NCBI GenBank assembly: GCA_004762125.1
Contig: SIHQ01000022.1
Span: 1 to 64,000, forward strand
Source: Oceanospirillales bacterium
GTDB taxonomy: Bacteria; Pseudomonadota; Gammaproteobacteria; Pseudomonadales; Endozoicomonadaceae
Length of the DNA stretch: 64,000 nucleotides
Reading direction: 5' to 3'
Shown here: one piece after another, positions 15,651-25,384 of the stretch
Layout: the number at the start of each line of letters is the position of its first letter
How positions within the stretch are numbered: position 1 is the first letter of the stretch
Notes under the pieces: generated by a model
What the model saw: the letters and a program-made list of their open reading frames with translations, nothing else
Told to the model about the DNA's origin: nothing
Database searches by the model: none
Translations under genes and position numbers: made by a program

Positions 15651-17801
15651 TTAAGCGTGAGCCAGTTTCAGATCAAAGCAGGCTTTATCCTGAACCACAC
15701 GGTTCTTGCCGGTGTTTTTAGCTTTGTAGAGCGCCTGGTCAGCGAGGTCCAGTAGTGTTTCGAGATCATGAATATCAGAGTTTGTCGCTGAAATACCCAG
15801 ACTGATCGTAATAGGGCGGGGGCCGTCTTCAATAGCCATTACAGCCTTTCGAATCCGTTCAGCAATTTGGACCCCTTGACTGGCACCAGTCTTGGGAAGC
15901 AGAACAACAAACTCTTCACCGCCGTAACGTGATAACAAGTCGTTTTGTCGCAAACCGTTTCTTAAAGTTCGAGCCAGGCTGACCAGAACCGCATCACCAG
16001 CAGGGTGGCCATAGGTGTCATTGACTTGTTTGAAGTTATCAATGTCCATAAAGATGGCGCAGCTTTGTTTATCTTGTTCCAAAGCCTGAGCGAGTTGTGG
16101 TTTGGCTTCATTCAAAAAGGCTCGACGATTCAGTACTCCGGTCAATGGGTCAAGACTGGCCTGAAGCTTCCAGAACCGGGTTTGCTGGTTAGCCTGAAAC
16201 AGGGTTCTGGCGTGAGTGCCGACATCGCTGATGATTTCCCAGAGGCCTTTATTACCGTTCTTTCCAGACGCAACGATGAGCAAAACACTGCGGTTGTCTT
16301 CGCTGTGTATTTTGAATACCCAGTAAATAACGCCGCCAGCGTCTTCGACGATGGCTTCGTGCTGAGTTGATTCTATGATCGAAAGCAGTTCTCGGCTGAT
16401 TGATTTGAGTCGGCTTTTGAACAGGCCTGATGCTTTTGGGTAATAGCTATTGATAGACCATCGACGCTCTTCCCGTGTCAGAACAATGGATGGTGTTCCA
16501 GGAATGACCGCGTCCAAAGTATCCAGTACGCGACGACGAATGGCTTTTTCATCGAGAGGTTCATTAGCAGGCGCTTGTAAATGTTTTCTGAGGGCTATAT
16601 CGAACACCCTTCGTTTATCACTGCTGGTTGTAATCAGGTTGACCGAAATGTCCTGACGTCGTTTCTGTTGTCGGTTGATCCAGTAAAGTCCGGTAATAAG
16701 CATGGCCTGAATACAGATTAGTGACAACTCAGCGAGGCTTGGGGTCGCTCTAGGCCAGCTGGATGTTGCCCAGAGTAGAGTGAGGCTGAGGGCTATCGTC
16801 AACATGACAGGTAATGCCAGTTTTGCTGGTTTGACCCCCTGAATCATAATATACAACAGGTTGCCGGTAAGAATGACAATGATCAGACCTATCAGGCTGA
16901 AGCTGACGTTAAGCAGCAAGTGACCTTGTGGATTGAATAGAGCAAAAGCGATAAAAAGGCCGGTCGAGAGCAGGCTGAGCCATAGCAGTACTCTGTCCGT
17001 TCTTGGTGTATAGAGAGCCAGTAAACCAAGGTTCTTGTAACAAGCCAGAGCAGAAACCAGGCTGATGTTCGTTGCGGTCATGACCCAGAGGCCCGGATCG
17101 CCAGCAATGGGGATGTATCTAAAAATATCACCTTGCCAGGTGATCAACAGAACAGATGTCACCAATAAGTGGCTGGCAAGAAGAAGATAACCTTGATGTC
17201 CGGAATAAACAGCGGCAATGCCACTGACAACCAGAAACAGAAGAAGCAGTGATTGTAGGCCTGAAAGCAGCCCGCGGTTTCTGTATTCATCCAGCATGTA
17301 GTCGGTGTAAGGCTCAAGCATCGGTTGAATACGGTTGGGGGTGTTAGTGCTGGCTCTTAGATAGATGGTTTGGGCGGTACTGTCTTCAAGACGGACTGTT
17401 CTAGGATCCGATCTACCTGGTGATGCATTGGATCCTAAGGCGTGGAGTCGATAGCCGTTTTTGGTGTATGTGAATACATCCAGAATCCGGTGTGGCGTCC
17501 GTCGAAAGACAAGAGCCCATTCATTACTGAGTTTACTGTTTGGCTTGATATCAAGTCGGTACCACTGTTCGCCAGCCTTTACAGAATGGGAATCAGTAAT
17601 ATTCTCGGGAGGTGAGATCTGCACCAGTTCGCTGGTGAGGTCTACCGTCCTTCCTGTGGACTCAAAAATAGTGTCAGCTGCAAAACAGCCGGAAGAAAGC
17701 AGTAAAACTGCAAGCGTAAAAATGAACTTCATAAATAATTGAAGACCGAAGCGCTTGATCAGGTGATCATTCGTTAACATGTGTGGTTGTACGACCAGCA
17801 A
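15651..17801 (-). CDS. 7TM-DISM diguanylate cyclase (GGDEF)
   Basis: The 716-residue protein has a signal peptide (residues 24-41, FIFTLAVLLLSSGCFA), a periplasmic beta-rich DISMED2-like sensor domain to about 170, seven or so membrane helices (about 180-375), a linker, and a GGDEF domain (about 540-705). The active site reads SRYGGEEFVVLLP, so it should make cyclic di-GMP. RQND five residues before GGEEF is an intact inhibitory I-site, implying product feedback. The listed start is a TTG behind GGAGG; ATG codons at 17780 and 17732 are alternatives, the last placing the signal peptide at the very start. It is monocistronic and its ligand is unknown. Confidence 0.92.
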   Translation of the reverse strand: MLVVQPHMLTNDHLIKRFGLQLFMKFIFTLAVLLLSSGCFAADTIFESTGRTVDLTSELVQISPPENITDSHSVKAGEQWYRLDIKPNSKLSNEWALVFRRTPHRILDVFTYTKNGYRLHALGSNASPGRSDPRTVRLEDSTAQTIYLRASTNTPNRIQPMLEPYTDYMLDEYRNRGLLSGLQSLLLLFLVVSGIAAVYSGHQGYLLLASHLLVTSVLLITWQGDIFRYIPIAGDPGLWVMTATNISLVSALACYKNLGLLALYTPRTDRVLLWLSLLSTGLFIAFALFNPQGHLLLNVSFSLIGLIIVILTGNLLYIMIQGVKPAKLALPVMLTIALSLTLLWATSSWPRATPSLAELSLICIQAMLITGLYWINRQQKRRQDISVNLITTSSDKRRVFDIALRKHLQAPANEPLDEKAIRRRVLDTLDAVIPGTPSIVLTREERRWSINSYYPKASGLFKSRLKSISRELLSIIESTQHEAIVEDAGGVIYWVFKIHSEDNRSVLLIVASGKNGNKGLWEIISDVGTHARTLFQANQQTRFWKLQASLDPLTGVLNRRAFLNEAKPQLAQALEQDKQSCAIFMDIDNFKQVNDTYGHPAGDAVLVSLARTLRNGLRQNDLLSRYGGEEFVVLLPKTGASQGVQIAERIRKAVMAIEDGPRPITISLGISATNSDIHDLETLLDLADQALYKAKNTGKNRVVQDKACFDLKLAHA

Positions 17802-18018
17802 GGCTGGGTATCCTCCATGAAGTCACAACCTCTCCCAAGTTAAATGGTTGTGAATTTGTTATTTTGATTTTGACATAGACTATGGTCTAAAACCAAGGTG
17901 AAAGTGATGGGGGGTGTTGTGAATTGGTGATGGGTATCACAGTTCAGCCATAGGAGGAGGTATACCTCTCCTTCATGGTTGGTGTTTGTGTGCCGTTTGA
18001 ACTGATTGATGCTTAAGG

Positions 18019-19353
18019 TTAAGACTGACTTTCGTTTAACGCGGTTGGGTAGATTTTTCCAAGCAATATGGTAATCAGTACACAGATTAGGGACGGTAAT
18101 GCCCAGCTAAGGTTGGCATCATGCCCAGGGAGCAGCTGAAAAGGGGTGAGTAACAGATCCATTACCGGATGCTGGATGTTTTTGGCAGCGTCTACCAGGC
18201 TGAGTAGAAAAGCGATCACCAGTGTCATTCTATAAGTCAGCTTGGGGTTGGGCAGGAGGGTTCGAATGAGGCCTAAAAAGATCAGAGCAATACATACTGG
18301 GTAGAGAATCAATAGAACGGGGATAAACAGCTCAATGATCTGGTTGAGCCCGAGGGTTGCAAAAATGACACAGGTCGATGAAATGATTCCGACGAGTGTT
18401 TTGTAACTGACGGCATTTGTGAGTTCACTGAAATACTCTGAAGCGGCTGTTATGCAGCCAATAGCTGTGGTCAAACAGGCCAGTGTGACAACGGCGGCGA
18501 GTAGAATACTGCCGGTAGAACCAAACAGAACATGTACGTACGAAGATAGAATCTGCGCTCCATTTTCCGGATTAGGTGCAATCTCGTGGCTGGTTGCTCC
18601 GAGGTTGAATAGTGATAGGTAGACAAGGGCAAGGCCGCTAGCGGCGATCAGTCCGGTGATGACACTGTGACGAAAAAGTGAACTGGATGAGGTAATGCCG
18701 TGAGACTTCAAGTTAGTCACAATGACAATGCCAAACATCAGAGCGGCCAAAGCGTCCATAGTCATATAACCTTCAAGAAATCCTCTTATAAAAGCATTGT
18801 CGGCGTAACTTTCTGTCGGAGGGGAAAGGATTTGTTCAGAAGTTTGAAAGAAAGGCGCTGAACCCAGAACAGCCAGCAATACGATCAGCGCAGGGGTAAT
18901 AATCTTGCCAATGTATTCCAGCAGTTTTCCCGGATAGAGGCTCAGATACCAGGACAGTCCAAAGAATACCACGCTATAACCGAATCTTGAGATGGCGTCG
19001 TTTGAGTCAATAAAGGGAGAAAAGCCTATCTCATAAGCCACCATGCCTGTGCGCGGTACGGCGTAGACAGGCCCGATGATGATAAAAATGATACTGCCTA
19101 TGAAAACCACCAGGCTGCGTGGAAGTTCACGAGTGATTTCATTGAACCCGCCACCAACCTTTGCGATAACAATGATGCCCAGTAAGGGCAGCCCTACACC
19201 TGTCAGAAGAAAGCCTGCCGCTGCTTGCCAGACCTCGACTCCCGCCAGTTGGCCTGCCATTGGCGGGAATATTAGATTTCCAGCCCCCAGAAACATGGCG
19301 AAAACCATAAATCCCATACCAATAATGTTCTGGAGGCTTAGTCTCTGATGCAT
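18019..19353 (-). CDS. brnQ: BrnQ-type branched-chain amino acid carrier
   Basis: ATG 19353 (444 residues) is preferred over a TTG at 19398 that adds 15 residues with no family counterpart. The N-terminus (MHQRLSLQNIIGMGFMVFAM, then FLGAGNLIFPPMAG) carries the LGAGNLIFPP signature of the LIVCS family, sodium-coupled carriers for leucine, isoleucine and valine. About twelve hydrophobic segments follow, with family blocks GFLEGYMTMDALAALMFGIV and LACLTTAIGC. The gene is single, with a 217-base gap to the next gene downstream. That gap holds a GGAGGAGGTATACCTCTCC hairpin near 17952-17971 without a T run. Confidence 0.93.
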   Translation of the reverse strand: MHQRLSLQNIIGMGFMVFAMFLGAGNLIFPPMAGQLAGVEVWQAAAGFLLTGVGLPLLGIIVIAKVGGGFNEITRELPRSLVVFIGSIIFIIIGPVYAVPRTGMVAYEIGFSPFIDSNDAISRFGYSVVFFGLSWYLSLYPGKLLEYIGKIITPALIVLLAVLGSAPFFQTSEQILSPPTESYADNAFIRGFLEGYMTMDALAALMFGIVIVTNLKSHGITSSSSLFRHSVITGLIAASGLALVYLSLFNLGATSHEIAPNPENGAQILSSYVHVLFGSTGSILLAAVVTLACLTTAIGCITAASEYFSELTNAVSYKTLVGIISSTCVIFATLGLNQIIELFIPVLLILYPVCIALIFLGLIRTLLPNPKLTYRMTLVIAFLLSLVDAAKNIQHPVMDLLLTPFQLLPGHDANLSWALPSLICVLITILLGKIYPTALNESQS

Positions 19354-19501
19354 TGTAAGGCCGATAGTTTGTAAGTTTATGTTTATAACGTTAAGCAATC
19401 AGTATGGTCGTTATTTCTAATAGTGGTAGTTCACCCTGATTCATGAATAAAAATATCGGGTCATTGAGGAGAAGTCTTGATCGATAAATTCAAGTGAATG
19501 G

Positions 19502-19999
19502 TTAATCGATGTCATCCCTGTCTGATTCTGGTGGCTCGCAGAATCGAGCGTGGGGGTGTTTAGCCATCAAGTGTTCGAAAGCATCATGATGAAGATGTAT
19601 CAGGGTTTCGTGATCCCCTGCTTCCAGATAAACATCCGTAATATCGCCAAGATGGTCATCCCATATAGTGCTCATCTGGTAAGCGTCGCCAATAGGAGGA
19701 ATAGCGCCAAGCTGGCAGTCATTGAATCGTCGGGATAACTCTTCTTCGGTAACCAGATTCATTGAAGAGTGAGTGACTTCACGAAGTTGCTGTATCTGGA
19801 CTCTGCTGGAGGCAGGAACGACGGCCATCATGAAATTGTCGGAGCCATCCTTTAGTATGACCGCTTTGGCAACGGAGCTAAGTGGGATTTCTGCCGCAAT
19901 AGCGGTTTGGGCTGAATTATGGCTGGGAGGGTGGGAGATCGTGTCAAAGGTGATGTTATGGGTTTCAAGAAACTGATCGACTTTTGGGGCAATACTCAT
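19502..19999 (-). CDS. YbaK/EbsC-family aminoacyl-tRNA editing deacylase
   Basis: The 165-residue protein is one YbaK domain. These free-standing enzymes hydrolyse mischarged tRNAs (Cys-tRNA-Pro by YbaK, Ala-tRNA-Pro by ProXp-ala). The fold is visible in FDTISHPPSHNSAQTAIAAE, the conserved Lys block SSVAKAVILKDGSDNFMMAV, and the GAIPPIG loop near residue 99. The last 15 residues (CEPPESDRDDID) are an acidic tail. I cannot decide the exact tRNA specificity from sequence alone. It is a single gene on the minus strand, 103 bases from brnQ. Confidence 0.85.
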   Translation of the reverse strand: MSIAPKVDQFLETHNITFDTISHPPSHNSAQTAIAAEIPLSSVAKAVILKDGSDNFMMAVVPASSRVQIQQLREVTHSSMNLVTEEELSRRFNDCQLGAIPPIGDAYQMSTIWDDHLGDITDVYLEAGDHETLIHLHHDAFEHLMAKHPHARFCEPPESDRDDID

Positions 20000-20083
20000 A
20001 CTGGGTTACCTCGACAGTGCTGCCAGTCACAGCAGATCAGAAAACGGCTTTGACTGGAATGACAGATATACGATCGAGTTGAA

Positions 20084-21037
20084 TTATAGCCAGCCTTTTC
20101 GTTTGAAGAAGAGATAAGTTCCCAGAGCGCTGACAACCATCAATCCAAGAGCCATTGGGTAGCCCCAGCTTTGGGCCAGTTCAGGCATTACTCGGAAGTT
20201 CATACCGTAGATGCTGGCGATCAGGGTAGGCGGTAGAAACATGACCGCTGCCACGGAGAATATCTTGATGATATTGTTTTGTTCGATGTTGATAAATCCC
20301 ATGGTCGCTTCCATCAGGAAGTTGATTTTTTCAAACAAAAAACCTGAGTGTGGCGTGAGTGATTCTATATCCCGAAGAATGTCTCTGACCTGATCAACCT
20401 GACCGTCGTCCATTTTGTGGCGACAGTTTTTCAGTAAGTAGCGAAGGCAGCGCTGGCTATCCAGTAGATTAAGTCGAGTCTTACCGTTGATATCTTCTTG
20501 CAGAGTAATATTTTTCAGCAGTTCATCCACATCGTTAGACTCGTCAGAAAGAGCGCGCTGACTAATAGCTTCCAGATTTTCGTAAACCTCTTCCAGAGTG
20601 TCTGCCAGAAATTCGATCTTGGCATCAAACAAGGCGATGACAATATCCATGGGTGTTCTGGCTTTTATGACCTGTAAGTTAAGGTAGTTACGCATCAGTC
20701 GGAACAGGGCGGTGGGTTCGTCCTGAAGTGTGATGAGCTGGTCGTCGCGCAGGTTAAAAGCGATATTGATGTTTTTCAGTTCCTGCCCTGACTGGTGTGG
20801 AAACAGGGATCGAATATGAAAGCCGGTTTCGCTTTCAAAAAACCGTGATGAAGCCTCTATTTCATGAAGTTCATCATCGTCATAAATAAAGCCGGGACAT
20901 TCTTTTGCCAACCACTGGGTTTCTTGCTCATCAAGATCAACCAGATCCAGCCAGAGTGTATTTTCAGTGATTGATTGTTCGGCATTGACACGACTGATGC
21001 TGTACTGGTCATTTTCGCGATGGTAGGCATTTATCAT
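20084..21037 (-). CDS. corA: CorA-type magnesium transporter
   Basis: The 317-residue protein has the CorA plan: a cytoplasmic alpha/beta domain (EQETQWLAKECPGFIYDDDE, then IRSLFPHQ), a long helical funnel (about 130-255), and two C-terminal membrane helices. The signature loop YGMNF lies between the helices (residues 279-283, in LIASIYGMNFRVMPEL), and a basic KRKGWL ends the chain. CorA pentamers let magnesium (also cobalt and nickel) in, gated by cytoplasmic magnesium. The gene is divergent from the TLC-like gene, with 175 bases between. Confidence 0.95.
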   Translation of the reverse strand: MINAYHRENDQYSISRVNAEQSITENTLWLDLVDLDEQETQWLAKECPGFIYDDDELHEIEASSRFFESETGFHIRSLFPHQSGQELKNINIAFNLRDDQLITLQDEPTALFRLMRNYLNLQVIKARTPMDIVIALFDAKIEFLADTLEEVYENLEAISQRALSDESNDVDELLKNITLQEDINGKTRLNLLDSQRCLRYLLKNCRHKMDDGQVDQVRDILRDIESLTPHSGFLFEKINFLMEATMGFINIEQNNIIKIFSVAAVMFLPPTLIASIYGMNFRVMPELAQSWGYPMALGLMVVSALGTYLFFKRKGWL

Positions 21038-21212
21038 TCGTTGAGCCGTCCTGGTCTCATGTTTTGGATGAGTGCTGAGCTTGGTATCAAGATCTGTGTC
21101 TATTGTACGGATCGGCTGATTGTCGTCCAGTGAGTATGATCAGGAAAGAATAGTAAGCCGGTATTCATTAAACGATCTATGCTGAGCTGCACGGATTTTT
21201 TTGTGAATTCAG

Positions 21213-22061
21213 ATGAAAATATTGTTCACAGGCGTGCTTCTGTTTTTTTGGTTTGCTACGGCAGTCCATGGGGCTGGAGACGTGTGCATACCAGTGATGG
21301 TTTTTTCAGCGTGTATTCAGGAAGAGGATGGTTGTTTTTCAGATATTGAAAAGAATAGTAGTCTGGTGATGCGTATTGAGAAAAATCCTGAGCTTTTTCA
21401 ATCGAAAATCAGTCGCTATGGGCAGTATGCTCTGGCAACCGGTGTTTTCATTTCTTATGTTACCGAGAGAGCGCTACATGGTAACCGCTATACAGCCTCT
21501 TTAGTAAATGCCGCCTTTACAGGTACTGTTTCTAATTACCTTTATTTTTCGGGGAATGCGACGATACAGGATCGTTTGAGTGGGCGGGTGGCTGTCAGTA
21601 GTGATTGGGAGGTGCTTTCAAGTGCCATGGCTCTCGGTTACGGGGGGTACGAGTTACTTGATACTCTTTTGCCCAGGGGAGAAAGAGCATATTTTATTCA
21701 CAGTTCGTCGATGATTATTTCCTGTATTTACGGCATTGAAAGCGATAATCAGCATCTTGTTATGGTGGGGTTGATTGCAGAGCTTTCGTCTATTTTTATA
21801 AATTTGAAAAAATTGACGGGTAATAATCTTTATGGAATTCCGTTTCTGGTTACATTCGCTACACACAGACTGATTATTTATCCTTATCAAACTGTTTTGA
21901 TTGTAAGAGAGGCTCATGACAGGTGGTCTGAGATGACTGCGCCTGAGCGAGCCAGGTACAGTGTGATATCAGCGTTGGCCGTGACATTGAATGGTTTGAA
22001 TGTGTATTTTGCAATACTGATCGCCAAATATATGAAGCTTCGTCCGAATACCGTTCAGTAA
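21213..22061 (+). CDS. TLC-like (TRAM-LAG1-CLN8) multi-pass membrane protein
   Basis: The 282-residue protein begins with a signal peptide (MKILFTGVLLFFWFATAVHG) and a Cys-rich segment, then has about seven membrane helices. The stretch from 135 to 225 follows the eukaryotic TLC pattern: helix with ELLDTLL, then AYFIHSSSMIISCIYG with a single His (163), GLIAELSSIFINLKKL (matching the usual ELS..F.N motif), and a late helix with THRLIIYPY. TLC proteins include ceramide synthases and lipid-handling TLCD proteins. The paired His of ceramide synthases is not present, so a lipid-sensing or transport role is more likely than acyl transfer. Homology is by eye and moderate. Divergent from corA. Confidence 0.6.
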   Translation: MKILFTGVLLFFWFATAVHGAGDVCIPVMVFSACIQEEDGCFSDIEKNSSLVMRIEKNPELFQSKISRYGQYALATGVFISYVTERALHGNRYTASLVNAAFTGTVSNYLYFSGNATIQDRLSGRVAVSSDWEVLSSAMALGYGGYELLDTLLPRGERAYFIHSSSMIISCIYGIESDNQHLVMVGLIAELSSIFINLKKLTGNNLYGIPFLVTFATHRLIIYPYQTVLIVREAHDRWSEMTAPERARYSVISALAVTLNGLNVYFAILIAKYMKLRPNTVQ

Positions 22062-22177
22062 AGACTGTCAGCGGGGATGGCTGCGTAAGCAACCATCTGG
22101 GGAAGGCGTGTTGAAGCAGGGGGGTTCTTGGGGTGACCTGAGAACCCTCGCCCAATCGGGCAGGGGTGTCAGATTCG

Positions 22178-24907
22178 TCAATGTCGAATAACGTCTTCCT
22201 CGGAAGCTTGTTTGAGAACTTCTCGCAAGGTTTCACAGATACTCTCTGCAAAATCTGGGTCGCTGATAGGCAGGTTGAATTTGTCTGTAAGGAAAAAACT
22301 GTCTTCCAGTTTTTCGCCAAACGTAGCCACTTTGGCGTCGTGAACCTGAAGCTCCAGTTCAACAAAAGTCTTTACTATTTTTGCCAGAATACCCGGCCGG
22401 TCTGTTGCTTTCACTTCAAGAAGTGTTCGCTTGATACCAGGCATGTTGCTGATAGTAATACGGGGAGGGCGGGCAAAGTGCCTTAACTGTCTCGGTGTTC
22501 TTCTTTGTACGGCGTCTGGTAATTGCTCGGGATTTTCAAGGTTTTGTTGTAGATAGCCCTTAATCTGTTTTATTCGCTCCAGGTCATCGCCAATGGCGCT
22601 ACCATCCTCTTCTAGAACGGTATAAGTATCGAGACTGTAACCATCGGTCGAGGTAATGATTCGGGCATCCTGAATACTAAGGTGCAGCTGAGCGATAGCA
22701 TTCACCGTGTCTGCAAACAGATTTATACGATCTCGCGCGTATATAAACAGCTGTGAGCCACTGTGCTCGTGATCGGTATCTGTCTCACGGGTTAAAATCA
22801 GTGGGCTGTAATGTGGTGCTTCGTGCTGTTTTCCGTTCTCTATTATGCCTTGGGTTTGCCAGGCAATTTCATGAGGATCGTGACGAGAAAAATAGTCATC
22901 ATCCAGATGTTTCCACAACTGGTTAGCTTGTTGTTGATCAACATCCTGTTGGTTGAGTAATTCAAGAGTTTCTTCTTGAATATCAATAATTCGTTCACTG
23001 CTATCGGGCATATTCTCGATACCGTTTTCCAGAACATGTCGAGTTGCACTGTAAAGCTGCTGTAGCAGGGATGAGCGCCAACCATTCCAGAGGCTGGGGT
23101 TGGTGGCGTTGATGTCGGCCACTGTCAGTAGGTATAGATGGTTCAGGTTGTTAATGTTGCCCATTTTTCGGGCAAAATCATGGATGATATCGGGATCTGA
23201 AAGATCTTTTTTTTGTGCTGTCATTGAGAAAGTTAGATGTTCCTGTACCAGCCAGGTGATCAGTTTGGTGTCAACCCGGCGCAGGCCATGTCGACGACAG
23301 AAAATACCTGCATCAACAGCACCCAGTTGCGAGTGGTCGCCGCCACGACCTTTGCCGATGTCATGATAGAGTCCTGCAACAATGAGCAGTTCAGGTTTGC
23401 GAATATCCTCCGCTATTTTTGATGCGATGGGATAGGTTTGCTGATTTTCTTCGTAACTGAAGCTGCGCAGATGCTTGATCAGTAGTTGGGTGTGAGCATC
23501 TACGGTATAGGTGTGAAACAGGTCGAACTGCATCTGGCCAATGATACGACCATATTCAGGTAAGTAGCGCCCAAGAATACCGTAACGCGACATCCTTCTC
23601 AGGGTGATACTTAGGTTGTAAGGAGCTTGCAGTATTTGCAAAAACAGCTTGGTGCAACGGGGATCTTTTCGAAACCCAGCGTCCACCTTGTGACGATTTT
23701 CTCGAAGCAGTCGAATGGTTTCAGCCTTGGTTCCAATAATCTCCCGAGCCTGAGTCATCAGCATAAAGAGTTCCAGAAGTGCTGGAGGGTGCTCTTCAAA
23801 AACGTTGTCGTGGGTGACTTCCAAGTATTGGTTGTGCAGTTGGAAGCGGCTGTTAATGGGAATAATTTCACGGTTGCTGTCGGCATCGAGAATTTCGTCA
23901 TCAAAGTGCTGCAGGATGATGTCTTTCATCTGCCCGACAATGAGTACGTTCCTAAAGTAGCTTTGCATGAACTGTTCAACGGCCAGTGAACCTTCGTGAT
24001 CTACATAACCGAATTGCTCAGCCAACGAACGTTGGTGATCGAACAGCAGTCTGTCTTCACCGCGACCGGTCAGGCTGTGTAGTGCCCAACGAATTCGCCA
24101 TAAGAACGCACGACATTTTACCAGCTGTTCATACTCGGACTGAGTGAGGAAATTCAGTTCGACCAGTTCTCTGGGGTTGTGAGTGCCATAGTGTCGTTGG
24201 GCGATCCAGCCCAGCATATGCAAGTCTCTTATGCCTCCGGGTGAACCCTTGATATTGGGCTCCAGAGAGTACTCTGTGTCGGCGAATTTTTTGTGTCGTG
24301 CTTTCTGTTCTCTGAATTTGGCTTGCAAATACTCTTTGCTGGGCCACATATATTGAATGCTGATGGCTCGTTCAAGCTGGTGGTGCAGGTTGTCAGGGTC
24401 GTGAAGAGAGCGTGACTCCATCATATTAGTGATGATGGTCAAGTCTTCTCTGGCCTGATTGGCGCATTCGTTAATAGATCTGACGCTGGAGCCTACTTTT
24501 AAGCCTATATCCCATAGTAGAGTGAGAAATGATTCAATGTTGGCTTGGTGGCTTCGATAATCTTCGGAATCCAGCAGAATCAGTATGTCAATATCCGAAC
24601 CGATGTGCAGTTCGCCGCGGCCGAAACCACCAACGGCCAGTAAGCTTATTTTGGGCGGTGCGCTCCAGTCTAGTTGTTGCCAGACAGTGGTCAGCAATTC
24701 GTCAATAAACCAAGTGTTGGCAGCAATCAGTATTTCGATATCCAGTTCTTCAGAAAACCAAGTGTTGAGTTGTGTGATGGCGTTATTGCGAAGCTCTTTG
24801 TAGAGAGGGATGGGAGAAAGTGAAGACTGGAGTTGGTGGACAAACTGTCTTTTATCAAACAGCTGTTGCTTTATGTCATCAGAGATCGAGTGGCTCAATT
24901 CATTCAT
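22178..24907 (-). CDS. glnD: GlnD, PII uridylyltransferase / uridylyl-removing enzyme
   Basis: The 909-residue protein has all four GlnD parts. The nucleotidyltransferase motif is GGFGRGELHIGSDIDILIL (about 93-111), followed by the linker GSPGGIRDLHMLGWIAQRHY, then an HD hydrolase with GLYHDIGKGRGGDHSQLG (about 513). Two ACT domains (FIYARDRINLFADTVNAIAQ; EVKATDRPGILAKIVKTFVE) end the chain. It adds UMP to PII when nitrogen is short and removes it when glutamine is high, so it controls glutamine synthetase and NtrBC signalling. The gene lies before map in Pseudomonas-like order. Its ATG is not preceded by a clear ribosome site. Confidence 0.97.
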   Translation of the reverse strand: MNELSHSISDDIKQQLFDKRQFVHQLQSSLSPIPLYKELRNNAITQLNTWFSEELDIEILIAANTWFIDELLTTVWQQLDWSAPPKISLLAVGGFGRGELHIGSDIDILILLDSEDYRSHQANIESFLTLLWDIGLKVGSSVRSINECANQAREDLTIITNMMESRSLHDPDNLHHQLERAISIQYMWPSKEYLQAKFREQKARHKKFADTEYSLEPNIKGSPGGIRDLHMLGWIAQRHYGTHNPRELVELNFLTQSEYEQLVKCRAFLWRIRWALHSLTGRGEDRLLFDHQRSLAEQFGYVDHEGSLAVEQFMQSYFRNVLIVGQMKDIILQHFDDEILDADSNREIIPINSRFQLHNQYLEVTHDNVFEEHPPALLELFMLMTQAREIIGTKAETIRLLRENRHKVDAGFRKDPRCTKLFLQILQAPYNLSITLRRMSRYGILGRYLPEYGRIIGQMQFDLFHTYTVDAHTQLLIKHLRSFSYEENQQTYPIASKIAEDIRKPELLIVAGLYHDIGKGRGGDHSQLGAVDAGIFCRRHGLRRVDTKLITWLVQEHLTFSMTAQKKDLSDPDIIHDFARKMGNINNLNHLYLLTVADINATNPSLWNGWRSSLLQQLYSATRHVLENGIENMPDSSERIIDIQEETLELLNQQDVDQQQANQLWKHLDDDYFSRHDPHEIAWQTQGIIENGKQHEAPHYSPLILTRETDTDHEHSGSQLFIYARDRINLFADTVNAIAQLHLSIQDARIITSTDGYSLDTYTVLEEDGSAIGDDLERIKQIKGYLQQNLENPEQLPDAVQRRTPRQLRHFARPPRITISNMPGIKRTLLEVKATDRPGILAKIVKTFVELELQVHDAKVATFGEKLEDSFFLTDKFNLPISDPDFAESICETLREVLKQASEEDVIRH

Positions 24908-25163
24908 GCGGACAGTTAAAGTTCATTCTGTGAGAAAAGTATTATTGAATTTTACTGGTATTAAAGCATGAAGATGAAAAAAATGCAGGGTGAGTAAGCT
25001 TGCGACAGAGCACTTGTAGTGCTTATCCGACGTTGTTAGAGAGGAAAACTATCGTTCTGTCTATGCAGATGAAGCAGGCAAAGTTACGGTTCTGTGTACC
25101 GCTTAAATTAAAAAGCAATTACGCTATAAGTCAGTCGTCTCAGTCGGTGTAGCAATCGCTGTA
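24908..25163. other. Gap upstream of a possible small transcript, with a lysozyme-like scrap
   Basis: Between glnD and map lie 518 bases; this is the first half. An open stretch at 25020-25106 (plus strand) reads VREENYRSVYADEAGKVTVL and stops at TAA 25104. The pattern is loosely like the start of a GH24 phage lysozyme (E, then Y.D..GK.TV), which would make it a tiny relic. The similarity is short and could be chance. The frame stays open after this stop down to 25338. Confidence 0.3.
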
Positions 25164-25340
25164 GTGCTCAATGAGCTCGTTGTAAAACGTTCATTTGAAC
25201 TCATTTTGGTGTGTGTTTTCACAGTGATTTTTGGATGTTCATCCAAAGCAGAATATATCTGTCGTATTTCACATAACGGTATTATTCATGCGAGCGATGG
25301 TCTGGTTACACGGATTAATATAAAGAGTTCACGGAAATAG
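25164..25340 (+). CDS. Possible small lipoprotein-like ORF in the glnD-map gap
   Basis: From GTG 25164 a 58-codon frame encodes VKRSFELILVCVFTVIFGC and then SSKAEYICRISHNG, ending KSSRK. The basic start, hydrophobic core and IFGC resemble a lipoprotein signal with Cys25 as the lipidated residue. There is no clear ribosome site and no ATG, so translation is uncertain. Support comes from a strong plus-strand terminator 45 bases after the stop, where no other plus-strand gene could need one. No family is recognised. It could be the end of a decayed gene, because the frame is open upstream to 25107. Confidence 0.3.
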   Translation: MLNELVVKRSFELILVCVFTVIFGCSSKAEYICRISHNGIIHASDGLVTRINIKSSRK

Positions 25341-25384
25341 AGCAGCGAAACGTTTATTTAAAACTGCTGTTTGGTGATGAGTTT

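Noticed and set aside
22122-22147. GGGTTCT...AGAACCC inverted repeat between the TLC-like gene and glnD
   Set aside because: Short stem and no T run on either strand, so not called a terminator.
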